Under the pieces are notes generated by a model. That model was not told the DNA's origin. It ran no database searches and was given only the letters and a program-made list of their open reading frames with translations. The translations under genes were made by a program, and so were the position numbers. A stretch of DNA of 64,000 nucleotides, taken from G963667915 sp965197385. Lineage in GTDB: Bacteria; Acidobacteriota; Vicinamibacteria; Vicinamibacterales; UBA823. Positions 1-9,144 of the stretch are shown here, one piece after another. Where the stretch lies: assembly GCA_965197385.1 (NCBI GenBank), contig CBDANA010000009.1, positions 62,001 through 126,000 of the forward strand. Reading direction: 5' to 3'. Position 1 is the stretch's first letter. Each line of letters opens with the position of its first letter.

Positions 1-16
1 AAACGAGGCTGTCACG

Positions 17-373
17 ATGCCGAAATTGACGGTGGAAGGTTACGCACCGGTCGACGTTCCCGACGGGAAGCGGCTGGTGCTGGCGATAGAGCAGGATGCG
101 GGCGTCGACGTGCTGCACGCCTGCGGCGGGAATGCCCGGTGCACGACCTGCCGCGTGGAGTTCGTGACGGGTGAGCCCGACCAGACGACGCAGGCCGAGC
201 AGGCGGTGCTGTCGGCCCGCAACGTGACGGGGGTCCGGCTGTCCTGCCAGATCGTTTGCGACCACGATATGACGGTCCGGGCCGTCAGCCGGCTCGAGGG
301 CAGCGGGCGTCCCGACCCCGGCTCAACGCCGAGCGACGCGATCGCGCCGCCGCCCACCTGGGTTCCCCGGTAG
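17..373 (+). CDS. 2Fe-2S ferredoxin (plant/adrenodoxin-type fold)
   Basis: A 118-residue protein with the cysteine pattern of [2Fe-2S] ferredoxins: C36-x5-C42-x2-C45 in the CGGNARCTTC segment, and a fourth ligand at C77 in LSCQ. An additional cysteine (C81) follows. Such proteins are small cytosolic one-electron carriers that feed oxygenases, reductases or cluster assembly. The C-terminal 25 residues are a proline-rich tail that is probably disordered. The ATG lies 16 bases from the window edge, so operon partners upstream cannot be seen. Downstream the next gene is convergent. The partner enzyme is unknown; the aldehyde oxidoreductase at 56 kb uses ferredoxin in some organisms, but nothing here links them. 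Family assignment is secure, role is not. Confidence 0.9.
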   Translation: MPKLTVEGYAPVDVPDGKRLVLAIEQDAGVDVLHACGGNARCTTCRVEFVTGEPDQTTQAEQAVLSARNVTGVRLSCQIVCDHDMTVRAVSRLEGSGRPDPGSTPSDAIAPPPTWVPR

Positions 374-477
374 CCTTACTTTAGCGGCCAGTCGCGCGGC
401 CTCGTGCCGCCTCATCCTGCTGCGACTCGATCGCCTTGCCCTCCCATCCTCTGGCCATCGTGCGCGTCCGGCCGCGC

Positions 478-1290
478 CTAGGGCAGCCGACGCAGCTCGC
501 CTCGATAGCGGACCGTCTGTCCGGGGAGGAGCCGAACGTCGAAGACGAGCGGCACGTACCCGGGGGCTTCGATGGCGATCTCGTAGGTGCCCTCTTCCAG
601 CCGCAAGCGCTGGAAGGCACCGTCGAAGTCATCGACCCGGCCCGCGTAGTATCCATCCACGAGGACCTCGGCGTGCCGCTGGCGTACCTGCAGCCGCAGG
701 GCCCCGAGGTAGTGATCCAACGTCCCGTAGCCGTAACGAGTGCCGTAGTAGTACGGACTGTAGCCATAGCCGTATCCGTACCTGTAGGAGTACGGTCTGT
801 ACCCGGCGTACCAGTACCCGATGCCGTAGGGCCGATATCCGTATCCACCGTAGTAGAAGGACCGGTTCCCGTAGCGCCGGCCGCCATACCGGGCTCGGTA
901 TCCGGACGGGTACCGCCCATAGCCAACGTAGCCGCCGACACGGGAGCCGACCCCCACGCCCACGCCTATGCCCCCGCGCCGGCTGGCGGTGCCGCCTCGG
1001 ACGTAGCCGCGGGTCGTCACGCCTCCCTGCCGGCCGCTCCGTGGAGGCGCTCCGGCCGTCCGACCCCGAGTCGCGCGCGACTGGCTCGGTGCGACCCTGA
1101 CGGCCCGGCGGACCTGCCTGACTTCGCGTTGCCTGGTACTCGCGTCTGTCTGGGGCCGTGCCACACGCACAGCGCGGCGCACCTGGGCGCTCTCGTAGCC
1201 CCGCCGCGTGGCCTGACCGGCGTGGACGGCGACAGCCGACGAGAGCAATGCGGCGAGGATGCCGACGATCATTCGGGATCGGTGTCTCAT
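478..1290 (-). CDS. Secreted Tyr/Gly/Arg-rich protein with C-terminal PEGA domain
   Basis: About 270 residues. The start chosen is the ATG at 1290 because a strong Shine-Dalgarno (AAAGGAG) sits just upstream and the N-terminus then reads as a signal peptide (MRHRSRMIVGILAALLSS, then an AVHA cleavage region). The middle is a low-complexity stretch rich in Arg, Gly, Tyr and Ser. The last 75 residues (from LDHYLGALRL onward) contain a PEGA-like beta-sandwich with the pattern VLVDGYYAGRVDDFDG...LEEGTYEIAIEAPGY. PEGA domains occur in surface-layer and envelope proteins and probably bind other proteins or glycans. A cell-envelope role is inferred from the signal and domain. A longer reading frame on the same strand begins at 1437 but lacks a signal peptide. 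Confidence 0.8.
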   Translation of the reverse strand: MRHRSRMIVGILAALLSSAVAVHAGQATRRGYESAQVRRAVRVARPQTDASTRQREVRQVRRAVRVAPSQSRATRGRTAGAPPRSGRQGGVTTRGYVRGGTASRRGGIGVGVGVGSRVGGYVGYGRYPSGYRARYGGRRYGNRSFYYGGYGYRPYGIGYWYAGYRPYSYRYGYGYGYSPYYYGTRYGYGTLDHYLGALRLQVRQRHAEVLVDGYYAGRVDDFDGAFQRLRLEEGTYEIAIEAPGYVPLVFDVRLLPGQTVRYRGELRRLP

Positions 1291-1452
1291 TGCGCTCTCC
1301 TTTCGGTCAACGTGTGGCACTAGACGCCGCACGGTTTGTACCAGGTGACGATCGCTGAAATCTCTCCGCAATTCATCAGTTTTAGGACGGCGCTGTCCGG
1401 TTGTGTGGCCAGCCCGTCCGATTCCGAGCACGCCCAAGCAGCCCGCACAGGC

Positions 1453-2310
1453 TCACGGGGCGTCCGGCACGCTCAGGCCCAGCGCGTCGGCCAGTTCCCG
1501 CAGCGTTCGCTGGACGAGCCGAAGGTTCCGCGGTCCCATCCGCAGCGCCTGCTGCTGCACCGGCGCGAGCACCTGCAGGGCGGGGTCTGTGAACTCGAAT
1601 GCAACCGATCGTGAGACCAGCGCGATCTCCTGCTCGACCACTGGCGTATCGAGGATCCGACGCACGGCGCGGTTCAGTGCGGTGTCGAAGTCGGCGTCGG
1701 GGTGTCCGAGGTCGCGATAGGCGGTGTCCAGGAGCGGCTCCAGTTGCCCGTACAGCTGCGCAGTGCCTTCGATGTCGACCGAGCTGAACGCGTCGGCGAT
1801 GACGTCGTATCGTGCGTAGCTGCGCGGATCGATCGCTGGCCGCTGACGACCGCCCGTCGTCATGAACGGCTCGCGCGGCGACAGGTTGCCGAGATGGCGC
1901 GCCGGCGTCTGGCCTTCGGCCATGTTGTCCACGATGACCGCGAAGGTGCGGATGAGATCGTCGGTGGCAATCCAGGCGACGAAGGTCGGGTGGGCCGACA
2001 GCGCCGCCACGAAGTCACGCACGAAGCCGTCACTCTGATCCAGGGGCGGCAAGTCGAGCGGCTCGACGTCGTCGAGAAGTTCCTCGGTCGCCTCGATCGG
2101 TTCGTCGATCGGCGTCGACTCGGTCACCGACGGCGCCTCCGCGGGCACCGGTTCGGCGGGTCCCCGGCGTACCAGGTAGACGGCGACGGCCGCGGCGACA
2201 ACCAGCGCCAGCCCGCCGACGACCACGGCCGCATACTGCCAGCGTGGCGGCCCGCCCTGCGGTGGCCCAGGCGCCGGCTCGAACTGAAATTCACCAAGCT
2301 CGGTCGTCAC
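1453..2310 (-). CDS. DUF3014 single-pass membrane protein
   Basis: 285 residues: a short cytoplasmic N-terminus, one transmembrane helix (about residues 25-47, AAVVVGGLALVVAAAVAVYL), a Pro/Glu linker, then the soluble DUF3014 domain. Recognisable family features include DGFVRDFVAALSAHP, the TDDLIRTFAVIVDN segment and the SYARYDVIADAFSSVD region. The protein is anchored in the inner membrane with the domain outside. Function of DUF3014 is unknown. The coding start overlaps a cluster of insertions immediately upstream (2345 onward), so the native promoter may have been separated from the gene. A scrambled copy of the first 70 codons lies at 2623-2918 on the same strand. Confidence 0.85.
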   Translation of the reverse strand: MTTELGEFQFEPAPGPPQGGPPRWQYAAVVVGGLALVVAAAVAVYLVRRGPAEPVPAEAPSVTESTPIDEPIEATEELLDDVEPLDLPPLDQSDGFVRDFVAALSAHPTFVAWIATDDLIRTFAVIVDNMAEGQTPARHLGNLSPREPFMTTGGRQRPAIDPRSYARYDVIADAFSSVDIEGTAQLYGQLEPLLDTAYRDLGHPDADFDTALNRAVRRILDTPVVEQEIALVSRSVAFEFTDPALQVLAPVQQQALRMGPRNLRLVQRTLRELADALGLSVPDAP

Positions 2311-2344
2311 GGAGGTCTCGCGTCATTGTAGAACACCTGGGCTA

Positions 2345-2616
2345 GGAGCCCGTCCGAGTATTCGCGTGGGCTGCGCGCGTGGGTCTTGCGAGTCGCAGAC
2401 AAGAAGCGCGGCGGAGGCGATGCCACTGTGCATCGGCGACGACGGGCGACGCTGGATGCGGCCGCAACCCCCACGCGACCTCTGGGTTGCGGCGGCGTGG
2501 GGCGATCTGTCGTCGTTGAAGCCTCCTCGCCTCTGAGGCATCGCCTCGTCGGCGCGCCTCGCAGCTGGCCCCACGGCGCTCACAACGCGGCCTACGCGAA
2601 TACTCGGACGGGCTCC
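2345..2616. repeat. 272-bp MITE-like element with 23-bp perfect terminal inverted repeats
   Basis: Positions 2345-2367 and 2594-2616 are exact reverse complements of each other (starting GGAGCCCGTCCGAGTATT). The 2370-2404 side also contains a 36-base stretch identical to the 3' end of the IS1595-type transposase debris at 3207-3242. The element is therefore best read as a non-autonomous derivative of an IS1595-family element that kept its ends and lost the transposase. I see no convincing target-site duplication. It separates the DUF3014 gene from the scrambled copy of its own 5' region. Confidence 0.7.
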
Positions 2617-2622
2617 GGTAAC

Positions 2623-2918
2623 TCGTCGATCGGCGTCGACTCGGTCACCGACGGCGCCTCCGCGGGCACCGGTTGCGAGGAGAGCACGGACGTTCAGCCG
2701 TTCTCACCCTCGGTGCCGTCCACACGCGAGCCCAGTGATCGTCAGGCGCGGCGGTCTATCGCCGGGTCAAACACGATCACTGTTGAGGTGAGGCGACGGC
2801 CGCGGCGACATTACGATGCGATTCTACGCTGCGGAGAACAGCCCGCCGACGAGTCCACGGCCGCATACTGCCAGCGTGGCGGCACCTGCCCTGTACGGTG
2901 GCCCAGGCGCCGGCTCGG
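2623..2918 (-). repeat. Scrambled partial duplication of the DUF3014 gene 5' region
   Basis: Three blocks match the intact gene in the same order and orientation: 2623-2674 equals 2102-2153 exactly, 2792-2810 equals 2182-2200, and 2839-2918 matches 2209-2280 with small insertions. Unrelated stretches of about 117 and 28 bases replace the original 28- and 8-base spacers. No open frame covers the copy. It is a dead duplicate that gained insertions, or the trace of a recombination or assembly event. Confidence 0.75.
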
Positions 2919-2931
2919 TTGGAGTAGACCT

Positions 2932-3180
2932 ATGAGACGTAATCTTGATCTCATCCACAAGATTTTGCGCTGGATCGAAGAACAGCCTGGTCCGTGGTGT
3001 GAGCCTCCGTCCTCACTTGAAGGCTTCGACCATGAGCGCGTTATCTACCATGTACACCTCTGCAAAGAGGCTGGGTTTATCCGTTTAAACGCTGCCAATG
3101 CAAGACCACGGCGCGTGTGGCTCACGTGGGACGGACACGAGGAACTGGAGCGTGCCAGACAGTCAGGACTCATACAATGA
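2932..3180 (+). CDS. DUF2513-type protein, C-terminally truncated
   Basis: 82 residues beginning MRRNLDLIHKILRWIEE, the hallmark start of DUF2513 proteins, followed by YHVHLCKEAGFI and VWLTWDGHEEL, which match the family core. Family members are normally longer (roughly 110-130 residues) and continue past the TWDGH motif; here the frame stops just after it, where IS1595 debris begins. DUF2513 proteins are small and typical of prophages and other mobile regions; their function is unknown. The stretch looks less GC-rich than its surroundings, consistent with acquired DNA. Confidence 0.65.
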   Translation: MRRNLDLIHKILRWIEEQPGPWCEPPSSLEGFDHERVIYHVHLCKEAGFIRLNAANARPRRVWLTWDGHEELERARQSGLIQ

Positions 3181-4081
3181 CGAAGAAACCCGGCCGGCCC
3201 ATGACGGGCTGCGCGCGTGGGTCTTGCGAGTCGCAGACAAGCATCCGCTTCCCGTCGAGGCCGCGGGCCAGCATCGTCATCTGGGTGATCGTATCTTCGT
3301 GCCGGACGTTCTTCCGTCCGGCGAATTCGGTCACGTAGCGGTGCAGGTGCTTGGGGCTGAGCTTGTGGAACGTGCCCATGTGCGCCCGCTTGAGCATTGA
3401 CCAGAACGATTCGATCCCGTTAGTGTGAGCTTGCCCTCGGACGTACTCGCCAACACTGTGCTTGACGACTTCATGGGTGTACGCCTCATGCGCATGCCGG
3501 TAGGCTGAGCTGCCATCGGTGTAGATGGTGGACGTGGGCGCGACCGTCTCTTCCACGAACTGCATGAGCGTAGCTTCGTCGGTGTTAGAGATCGGCCTGG
3601 CGACGACCTTCCCGCCGCTGGATGGCACCCACGACCGCACCGCGGCCCACGTCCCTCGTGGAGCCGCTCGGTGCTTGTTCCGTTCCTTGCCGCCGGCGAT
3701 TTCGCCAGTCAGGAGCGAGCCGTCTTTCCACCCTTCACATCTTCTGCGCCATCATCCCGGTCGTGATGCGTCCCGGTGGAGCTCATGCTGGCGACGCCTT
3801 TCGACTCGTGGCATGAGATACTGACGATAATCCAGCGGATCGGGAGCTTGCTCGCATCACGGTCCCAGCTTGACCTCGACAAGGGCTACAGTGATAGGGC
3901 ATCGTGCCACCGTTCTTCGCCTCGGTCGTCTCCATGTTGCCGCAGCGCGGGCACGCCCGACCATTCGGCAGCGCACCTGCTCAAACCGTCCTGGCAACAG
4001 ATTCGGTGGGGAACTTGGCGTAGAGTTGGTCGAGAGAAAGTCCAGCTCGGTGGGCTTTTCCAGGGGCTTTATGTGCTCCAT
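3170..4081 (-). pseudogene. IS1595-family (ISXO2-like) transposase, multiply frameshifted
   Basis: The 3' part (3170-3640) encodes the ISXO2-like catalytic core: IYTDGSSAYR, AHTNGIESFWSMLKRAHMGTFH and RYVTEFAGRKN. The 5' part starts at the ATG at 4081 (MEHIKPLEKPTELDF), and in other frames shows CPRCGNMETTE, the zinc-ribbon typical of the family. At least two frameshifts separate the parts, so no functional transposase can be made. The 3' terminal repeat is missing: sequence is shared with the 272-bp MITE only up to 3207, after which the element end is replaced. Confidence 0.8.
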
Positions 4082-4130
4082 GTCCAGTATTGTGGCACAA
4101 TTGTCCAGTTATGTATATAATTCCCTTAAG

Positions 4131-5421
<1,291 letters not shown>

Positions 5422-5439
5422 TCACGCGAGTATTTACCC

Positions 5440-5954
5440 TATCGGTCGCAGGGCCGAGACGGCGTCAGTCGAAGCCGACCGTCAGGCCCAGCGAGCCGCG
5501 CCAGAAGTTCGGCGCGTCATTCACGTGAATGAATCGTAGATCACCTGAGCCAGAGTCGGGCGGCGAGTCTGACGAAGCTGCCGCCACCCGCAGTACCGGC
5601 GATCTCCACCTAGGTGTTTCCGGCACCGGCTCGGGTCAGCCGGACGAACGAGCCGCCGATTGAGCCGTACGGCACCACGCGGGCATCGGCCGGCGCAGCC
5701 AGATACAGGAGGCGTCCGCTGAACAACCAGGCGCGTCCGAGAGGCAACGCGAGTCCGGCCAGCTCCGCCACGCGGCTGATCTCGCTTTCCACCGTCAGGC
5801 GCCGCGCTGCGGCAAGGCCGACGGCGACCCCCACGGTGGCGGACGGCTCACTGCCGAAGACGCCGCCGGCCGAAGGCGTCACCACCCAGCGCGGGAGGCG
5901 CTGGGCAGCGCCATCCCGACGAGGATGGCGAGCGTGGCGAGTGCCGTCCGGCAC
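5440..5954 (-). pseudogene. Outer-membrane beta-barrel-like protein remnant
   Basis: The readable part (5610-5954) contains alternating hydrophobic/polar strands such as VVTPSAGGVFGSEPSATVGVAVGLAA, RRLTVESEISRVAEL and GSIGGSFVRLTRAG, as in small porin-like barrels. In a neighbouring frame just upstream a signal-peptide-like segment (ALATLAILVGMALPSAS) can be read, so a frameshift separates signal and barrel. Downstream of 5610 the frame is closed although barrel-like codons continue to about 5440. No family could be named. It is called a remnant because no single frame has both a signal and a C-terminal strand. Confidence 0.5.
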
Positions 5955-6030
5955 GCCCCTGTTCCGGCGACCGGCCGGTGAAGCCGCGCGCGATTTTTGT
6001 CACATTAGAGTTAATTCAGGGGCCTCGTTG

Positions 6031-6843
6031 CTACGCCAGCCTTTCGCCACGGGCGGCCAGGGTGTTCGGCTCCGGCAGTCGTTCTGGTTCCGGCGCCGGG
6101 CGGGCGATCTTCGGCAGGAATGTGGCGGTCAGCACGACGACGGCGCCGATCACTGCCAGGAAGACGAACAGCCAGTAGAACCCGCCGGTCACGTTGTTGA
6201 TGTAGGCGACAAGCCGGATCGCGACCGGGGCCGCGCCGAAAGCGAGGACGAACTTCAGACCGAACGCGAGGCCGCGACGCCGCTCGGGTGTCGCGCCGGC
6301 CAGCAGCATGCTCTCCGTCGGCAGGGAGCCGGTGTTGGCCACCATGAGCATGGTCATGGCCGCGACCAGCGACATCCCGCTGATGTTCGCGGCGAACCAC
6401 AGCATCGGGACCTGCGCCAGGAACGTCGCGATGTAGACCCGTTTGAGGTCGAAGCGGTCGGCGAGGTGTCCTGAGAGGATCTGCGTCAGGCCGGCCACAC
6501 TGTAGACGACCGCGACGAGCGCGCCGACACCGAAGGCGGAGGTGCCCACCAGGTCGGCGAGGCGTACGGCGAAGACTTTCGGAAGCGCGGCCTGCGTCGC
6601 CTGGTAGATGACGGCGCCGCCGAACATCGTGATCATGAGCAGCACGAAGGCCTGCATCTGCCGGGCGCGGTCGCCTGAGTCCGACGCGGCGGCGATCGGC
6701 GCATCGTCGGCGATCCAGCCGGCCCGCAGGCAATACCACAAGGCCGCGCCAGTCAGAATCGACAGGCCGCCCGGCACGAAGAAGGCGACGCGCCAGCCGA
6801 ACACGTCGATGAGCATGCCGGCGCCGAGGCCGGCGCCGGCGAC
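6031..6843 (-). pseudogene. MFS transporter, N-terminal half lost
   Basis: About 270 residues of an MFS permease from the fourth or fifth helix onward: GAGLGAGMLIDVFGWRVAFF, GGLSILTGAALWY, then the second six-helix half with LADRFDLKRVYIATFLAQVP, which carries the GxLaDrxgrr-type loop motif repeated in MFS proteins. The frame is open further upstream but that part is IS debris. Homology stops abruptly at 6843, where a 59-bp IS-end repeat begins. The first roughly 130-150 codons and the promoter are therefore gone. Substrate cannot be inferred. Confidence 0.8.
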
Positions 6844-6925
6844 GGTTTTGTCAACTTGCCGGACGCGGGCCGGGTCGCCGGCCAAGATCCGAACTTGGGC
6901 GGTTGATGGATCCGAACTTGGGCGG
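6844..6925. repeat. Solitary IS end with iterated transposase-binding-like motif
   Basis: Positions 6844-6902 are identical over 59 bp to 17515-17573. Within it GATCCGAACTTGGGCGG occurs twice in tandem (near 6886 and 6908), as expected for multiple transposase-binding sites at an IS terminus. No transposase matching this end is present. It marks the exact truncation point of the MFS gene. Confidence 0.65.
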
Positions 6926-6932
6926 CTGCTCA

Positions 6933-7220
6933 CGAAGCACACGTCACCACGTTCCATTCGGCGAACGCTCGGGTGCGGAGCGCGCGGTGATGAGCGGCTC
7001 GTAGGAGGTGCCGGCCGACGCGGAAGAGATTCTGGACGACGCCGTGGACCGACGCGAAGCGTTGGAGGTGCGCGATCGATGTGAAGCCGCGCATCTGGCG
7101 CTCGCGGTGGCGAGTCGGTTGATGGGACACTTCGACGCGATTGTTCGCATACGGGGCTGTGCAGTGCATGACCGACGGGATCAGGGTACGGCAGGCGGCT
7201 TGATAGCTCGGTGCATGGGT
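6933..7220 (-). pseudogene. IS6-family transposase, C-terminal fragment (IS6 copy 1)
   Basis: Translates to the C-terminal third of the IS6 transposase that is intact at 24199-24900: PYANNRVEVSHQPTRHRERQMRGF, ASVHGVVQNLFRVGRHLLR and a terminal VVTCAS. Its N-terminal part lies on the far side of the IS3 at 7221-8688. About 95 codons including the catalytic aspartates are absent from both halves. Confidence 0.85.
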
Positions 7221-7288
7221 TCAGACCATTGTGGACCACGTGAGGCCTAGAAATAAGAGAGACTTTGCCGCCAGAGGAGGAGGTCCTC

Positions 7289-7651
7289 ATGAGCAAGGCG
7301 AAGTCAGCAGAGAAAGTGGTGCAAGACATCCGGCGGAAGACGCGGCGCCGGTTCTCAGCCGAAGAAAAGATCCAGATCGTTCTCGAGGGGCTGCGAGGCG
7401 AAGAGAGCATAGCGACGCTCTGTCGCCGCGAGGGCCTGAACCCGAATCTCTACTACCGGTGGAGCAAGGAGTTCCTCGAAGCCGGGAAGAAACGGCTGGT
7501 TGGGGATACGACCCGCGAAGCGACGTCGAGTGAAGTCACCGACCTGCGCCAAGAGAACGGCCGGCTCAAGCAGGTCGTGGCCGAGATGGTGCTCGAGAAT
7601 CGACTGTTGAAAAAAAACGTGACGGCCTTCGACTCGGAGGTCGGTACGTGA
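7289..7651 (+). CDS. IS3 OrfA (helix-turn-helix regulator of transposition)
   Basis: 120 residues. The N-terminal half has the IS3 OrfA helix-turn-helix (RFSAEEKIQIVLEGLRGEES, ATLCRREGLNPNLYYRWSKEF), and the C-terminal half is a leucine-zipper-like coiled coil (VTDLRQENGRLKQVVAEMVL). It binds the IS ends and dampens transposition. The ATG at 7289 is preceded by GAGGAGG; an in-frame upstream start at 7265 lacks such a site. Near its end, eight adenines (7610-7617) form a slippery site for -1 frameshifting into orfB. Confidence 0.9.
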   Translation: MSKAKSAEKVVQDIRRKTRRRFSAEEKIQIVLEGLRGEESIATLCRREGLNPNLYYRWSKEFLEAGKKRLVGDTTREATSSEVTDLRQENGRLKQVVAEMVLENRLLKKNVTAFDSEVGT

Positions 7652-8688
7652 GACGGACCGCCGCCGAGAAGTACGAGGTCATCCGGCTCGTTGAGGGCTC
7701 CGACCTGCCCGTGCGGCAGACGTTACGGGAGCTGCAGGTGAATCGGTCCACGTTCTACGTCTGGTATCACCGCTACGCCGAACGGGGGCGAGCGGGACTC
7801 CAGTCGAAGCCCTCGGCGGCGCGCCGCTACTGGAACCGGATTCCGCCACGGGTGCGGCAGCGCGTGGTGGAGGCGGCGTTGGCGGATCCCGAACGGTCGC
7901 CGCGGGAGCTGGCCTGGCAGCTGACCGACCGGGAGGGCCATTTTCTGTCGGAATCGAGCGTCTATCGCATCCTCAAGGCCTATGACCTGATTCCGAGCCC
8001 AGCCTTCATCGTGCTGTCGGCAGCGAAGTCGTTCCGGCATCCGACCCGTCGGCCGAACGAGCTCTGGCAGACCGACTTCACCTATCTGCAGGTGGTTGGC
8101 TGGGGCTGGTACTACCTGTCGACGGTGCTGGATGATTACGCGCGCTACATCATCGCCTGGATGCTCCGGACGTCGATGCAAGCCGCCGACGTGATGGAGA
8201 CGCTGGACCTGGCCCGGGCCAAGACGGGGCTCGACCGAGTCCTGGTGGTCCATCGGCCGCGGCTCTTGAGCGACAACGGGCCGTGTTACGTCTCGGGGGA
8301 GCTGGCGGAGTATCTGGAAACCCACAAGATCGCACACACGCGTGGGGCGCCGTATCATCCGATGACCCAGGGCAAGATCGAGCGGTATCACCGGTCGATG
8401 AAGAACGTGGTGAAACTCGAGAAATACTACAGCCCGTGGGAACTCGAACGGGCCATCGCGCGGTTCGTCGACGACTACAACCATCGACGGCTGCATGAGG
8501 CGCTGGACAACGTGACGCCGGCCGACGTCTATCACGGGCGACGGCCGGTGATCCTCGCGCGACGCGACCAGATCAAACGGAGGACACTGGCACAACGAAA
8601 ACGGGAGAATCTACACACGCCGCGTGGAGCGGTCAACCGGCGAAAGGTCTCTCTTGTAAAACACGCTCATTGGTCCACTCTGGTCTGA
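7648..8688 (+). CDS. IS3 OrfB DDE transposase
   Basis: 346 residues with an N-terminal HTH_21-like region, then an rve-type catalytic core with the DDE triad: D in WQTDFTYL, D in LLSDNGPCY and E in GKIERYHRSM. Its GTG overlaps the orfA stop (GTGA). Its frame is also open upstream to the A8 run at 7610-7617, so the active OrfAB product is probably made by -1 frameshifting there. All catalytic residues are present and no nonsense codon is seen, so this IS may be active. Confidence 0.92.
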   Translation: MRRTAAEKYEVIRLVEGSDLPVRQTLRELQVNRSTFYVWYHRYAERGRAGLQSKPSAARRYWNRIPPRVRQRVVEAALADPERSPRELAWQLTDREGHFLSESSVYRILKAYDLIPSPAFIVLSAAKSFRHPTRRPNELWQTDFTYLQVVGWGWYYLSTVLDDYARYIIAWMLRTSMQAADVMETLDLARAKTGLDRVLVVHRPRLLSDNGPCYVSGELAEYLETHKIAHTRGAPYHPMTQGKIERYHRSMKNVVKLEKYYSPWELERAIARFVDDYNHRRLHEALDNVTPADVYHGRRPVILARRDQIKRRTLAQRKRENLHTPRGAVNRRKVSLVKHAHWSTLV

Positions 8689-8856
8689 CGACGTACACGT
8701 CCGGCACCATTGGCGGATCGTCTCGTACGTGACGGTGATGCCGCGCTCGGCGAGGAGGTCCTCGACGTCCCGAAAACTGAGGCTGAACCGGTGGTACAAC
8801 CACACCGCGTGACTGATGACTTCCGACGGGAATCGGTATCCTCGGTAGCTCGGCAT
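8689..8856 (-). pseudogene. IS6-family transposase, N-terminal fragment (IS6 copy 1)
   Basis: From ATG 8856: MPSYRGYRFPSEVISHAVWL and FRDVEDLLAERGITVTYETIR, matching the first 55 residues of the other IS6 transposases here. The frame runs into IS3 sequence at 8688. Together with 6933-7220 it is one IS6 gene split by IS3 with loss of the central catalytic part. The 8886-8943 upstream region resembles 24118-24171 upstream of IS6 copy 4. Confidence 0.85.
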
Positions 8857-8944
8857 ACGGCTACTGTGCCACGTCGGCACTCAAGTTGACTGTGAGCATG
8901 ATTCCCCTGCCTGTCGGGGTTGCTCAGTGACACCGGTGGGTGCC

Positions 8945-9144
8945 GGTGGGCGCTGGCCTGACCCACAAGTTGACTGACCTACGGTCCTGGCTACTGAACT
9001 GTCGGTCATCGTCCGTCGGCGATTGACACGGCAACCCGTCTGACCGGATGGGCCGTGACCCAATAGGGGCCTGCTGCAACGTCGACCCATCACAGTCCTG
9101 TCCGCCCATCCGGTCGACGCACCAGCACCCGAAGAGGCCACCCG
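8945..9144 (+). ncRNA. Candidate bridge RNA region of the IS110 element
   Basis: About 200 non-coding bases between IS6 debris and the IS110 transposase. A perfect 12-bp inverted repeat (GACCGGATGGGC at 9042-9053, complement at 9104-9115) encloses a 50-base loop region. IS110-group elements encode a bridge RNA in the 5' non-coding end whose internal loops pair with donor and target DNA. Location and structure fit; the exact RNA ends and guide loops are not resolved. Confidence 0.45.

Larger units (their letters stand above)
7221..8688 (+). mobile_element. Complete IS3-family insertion sequence
   Basis: Bounded by 18-bp inverted repeats, TCAGACCATTGTGGACCA at 7221-7238 and the reverse complement of TCAGACCAGAGTGGACCA at 8671-8688 (two mismatches). 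It encodes overlapping orfA and orfB with a frameshift signal, and the orfB stop codon lies inside the right repeat. The element is inserted in IS6 copy 1. No clear target duplication remains, in line with the deletion of the middle of the IS6 gene. Confidence 0.85.

Noticed and set aside
436..1323. 295-codon plus-strand frame
   Set aside because: Opposite the PEGA protein; Val/Pro/Ala-rich composition without motifs, whereas the minus strand has a signal peptide, ribosome-binding site and PEGA domain.
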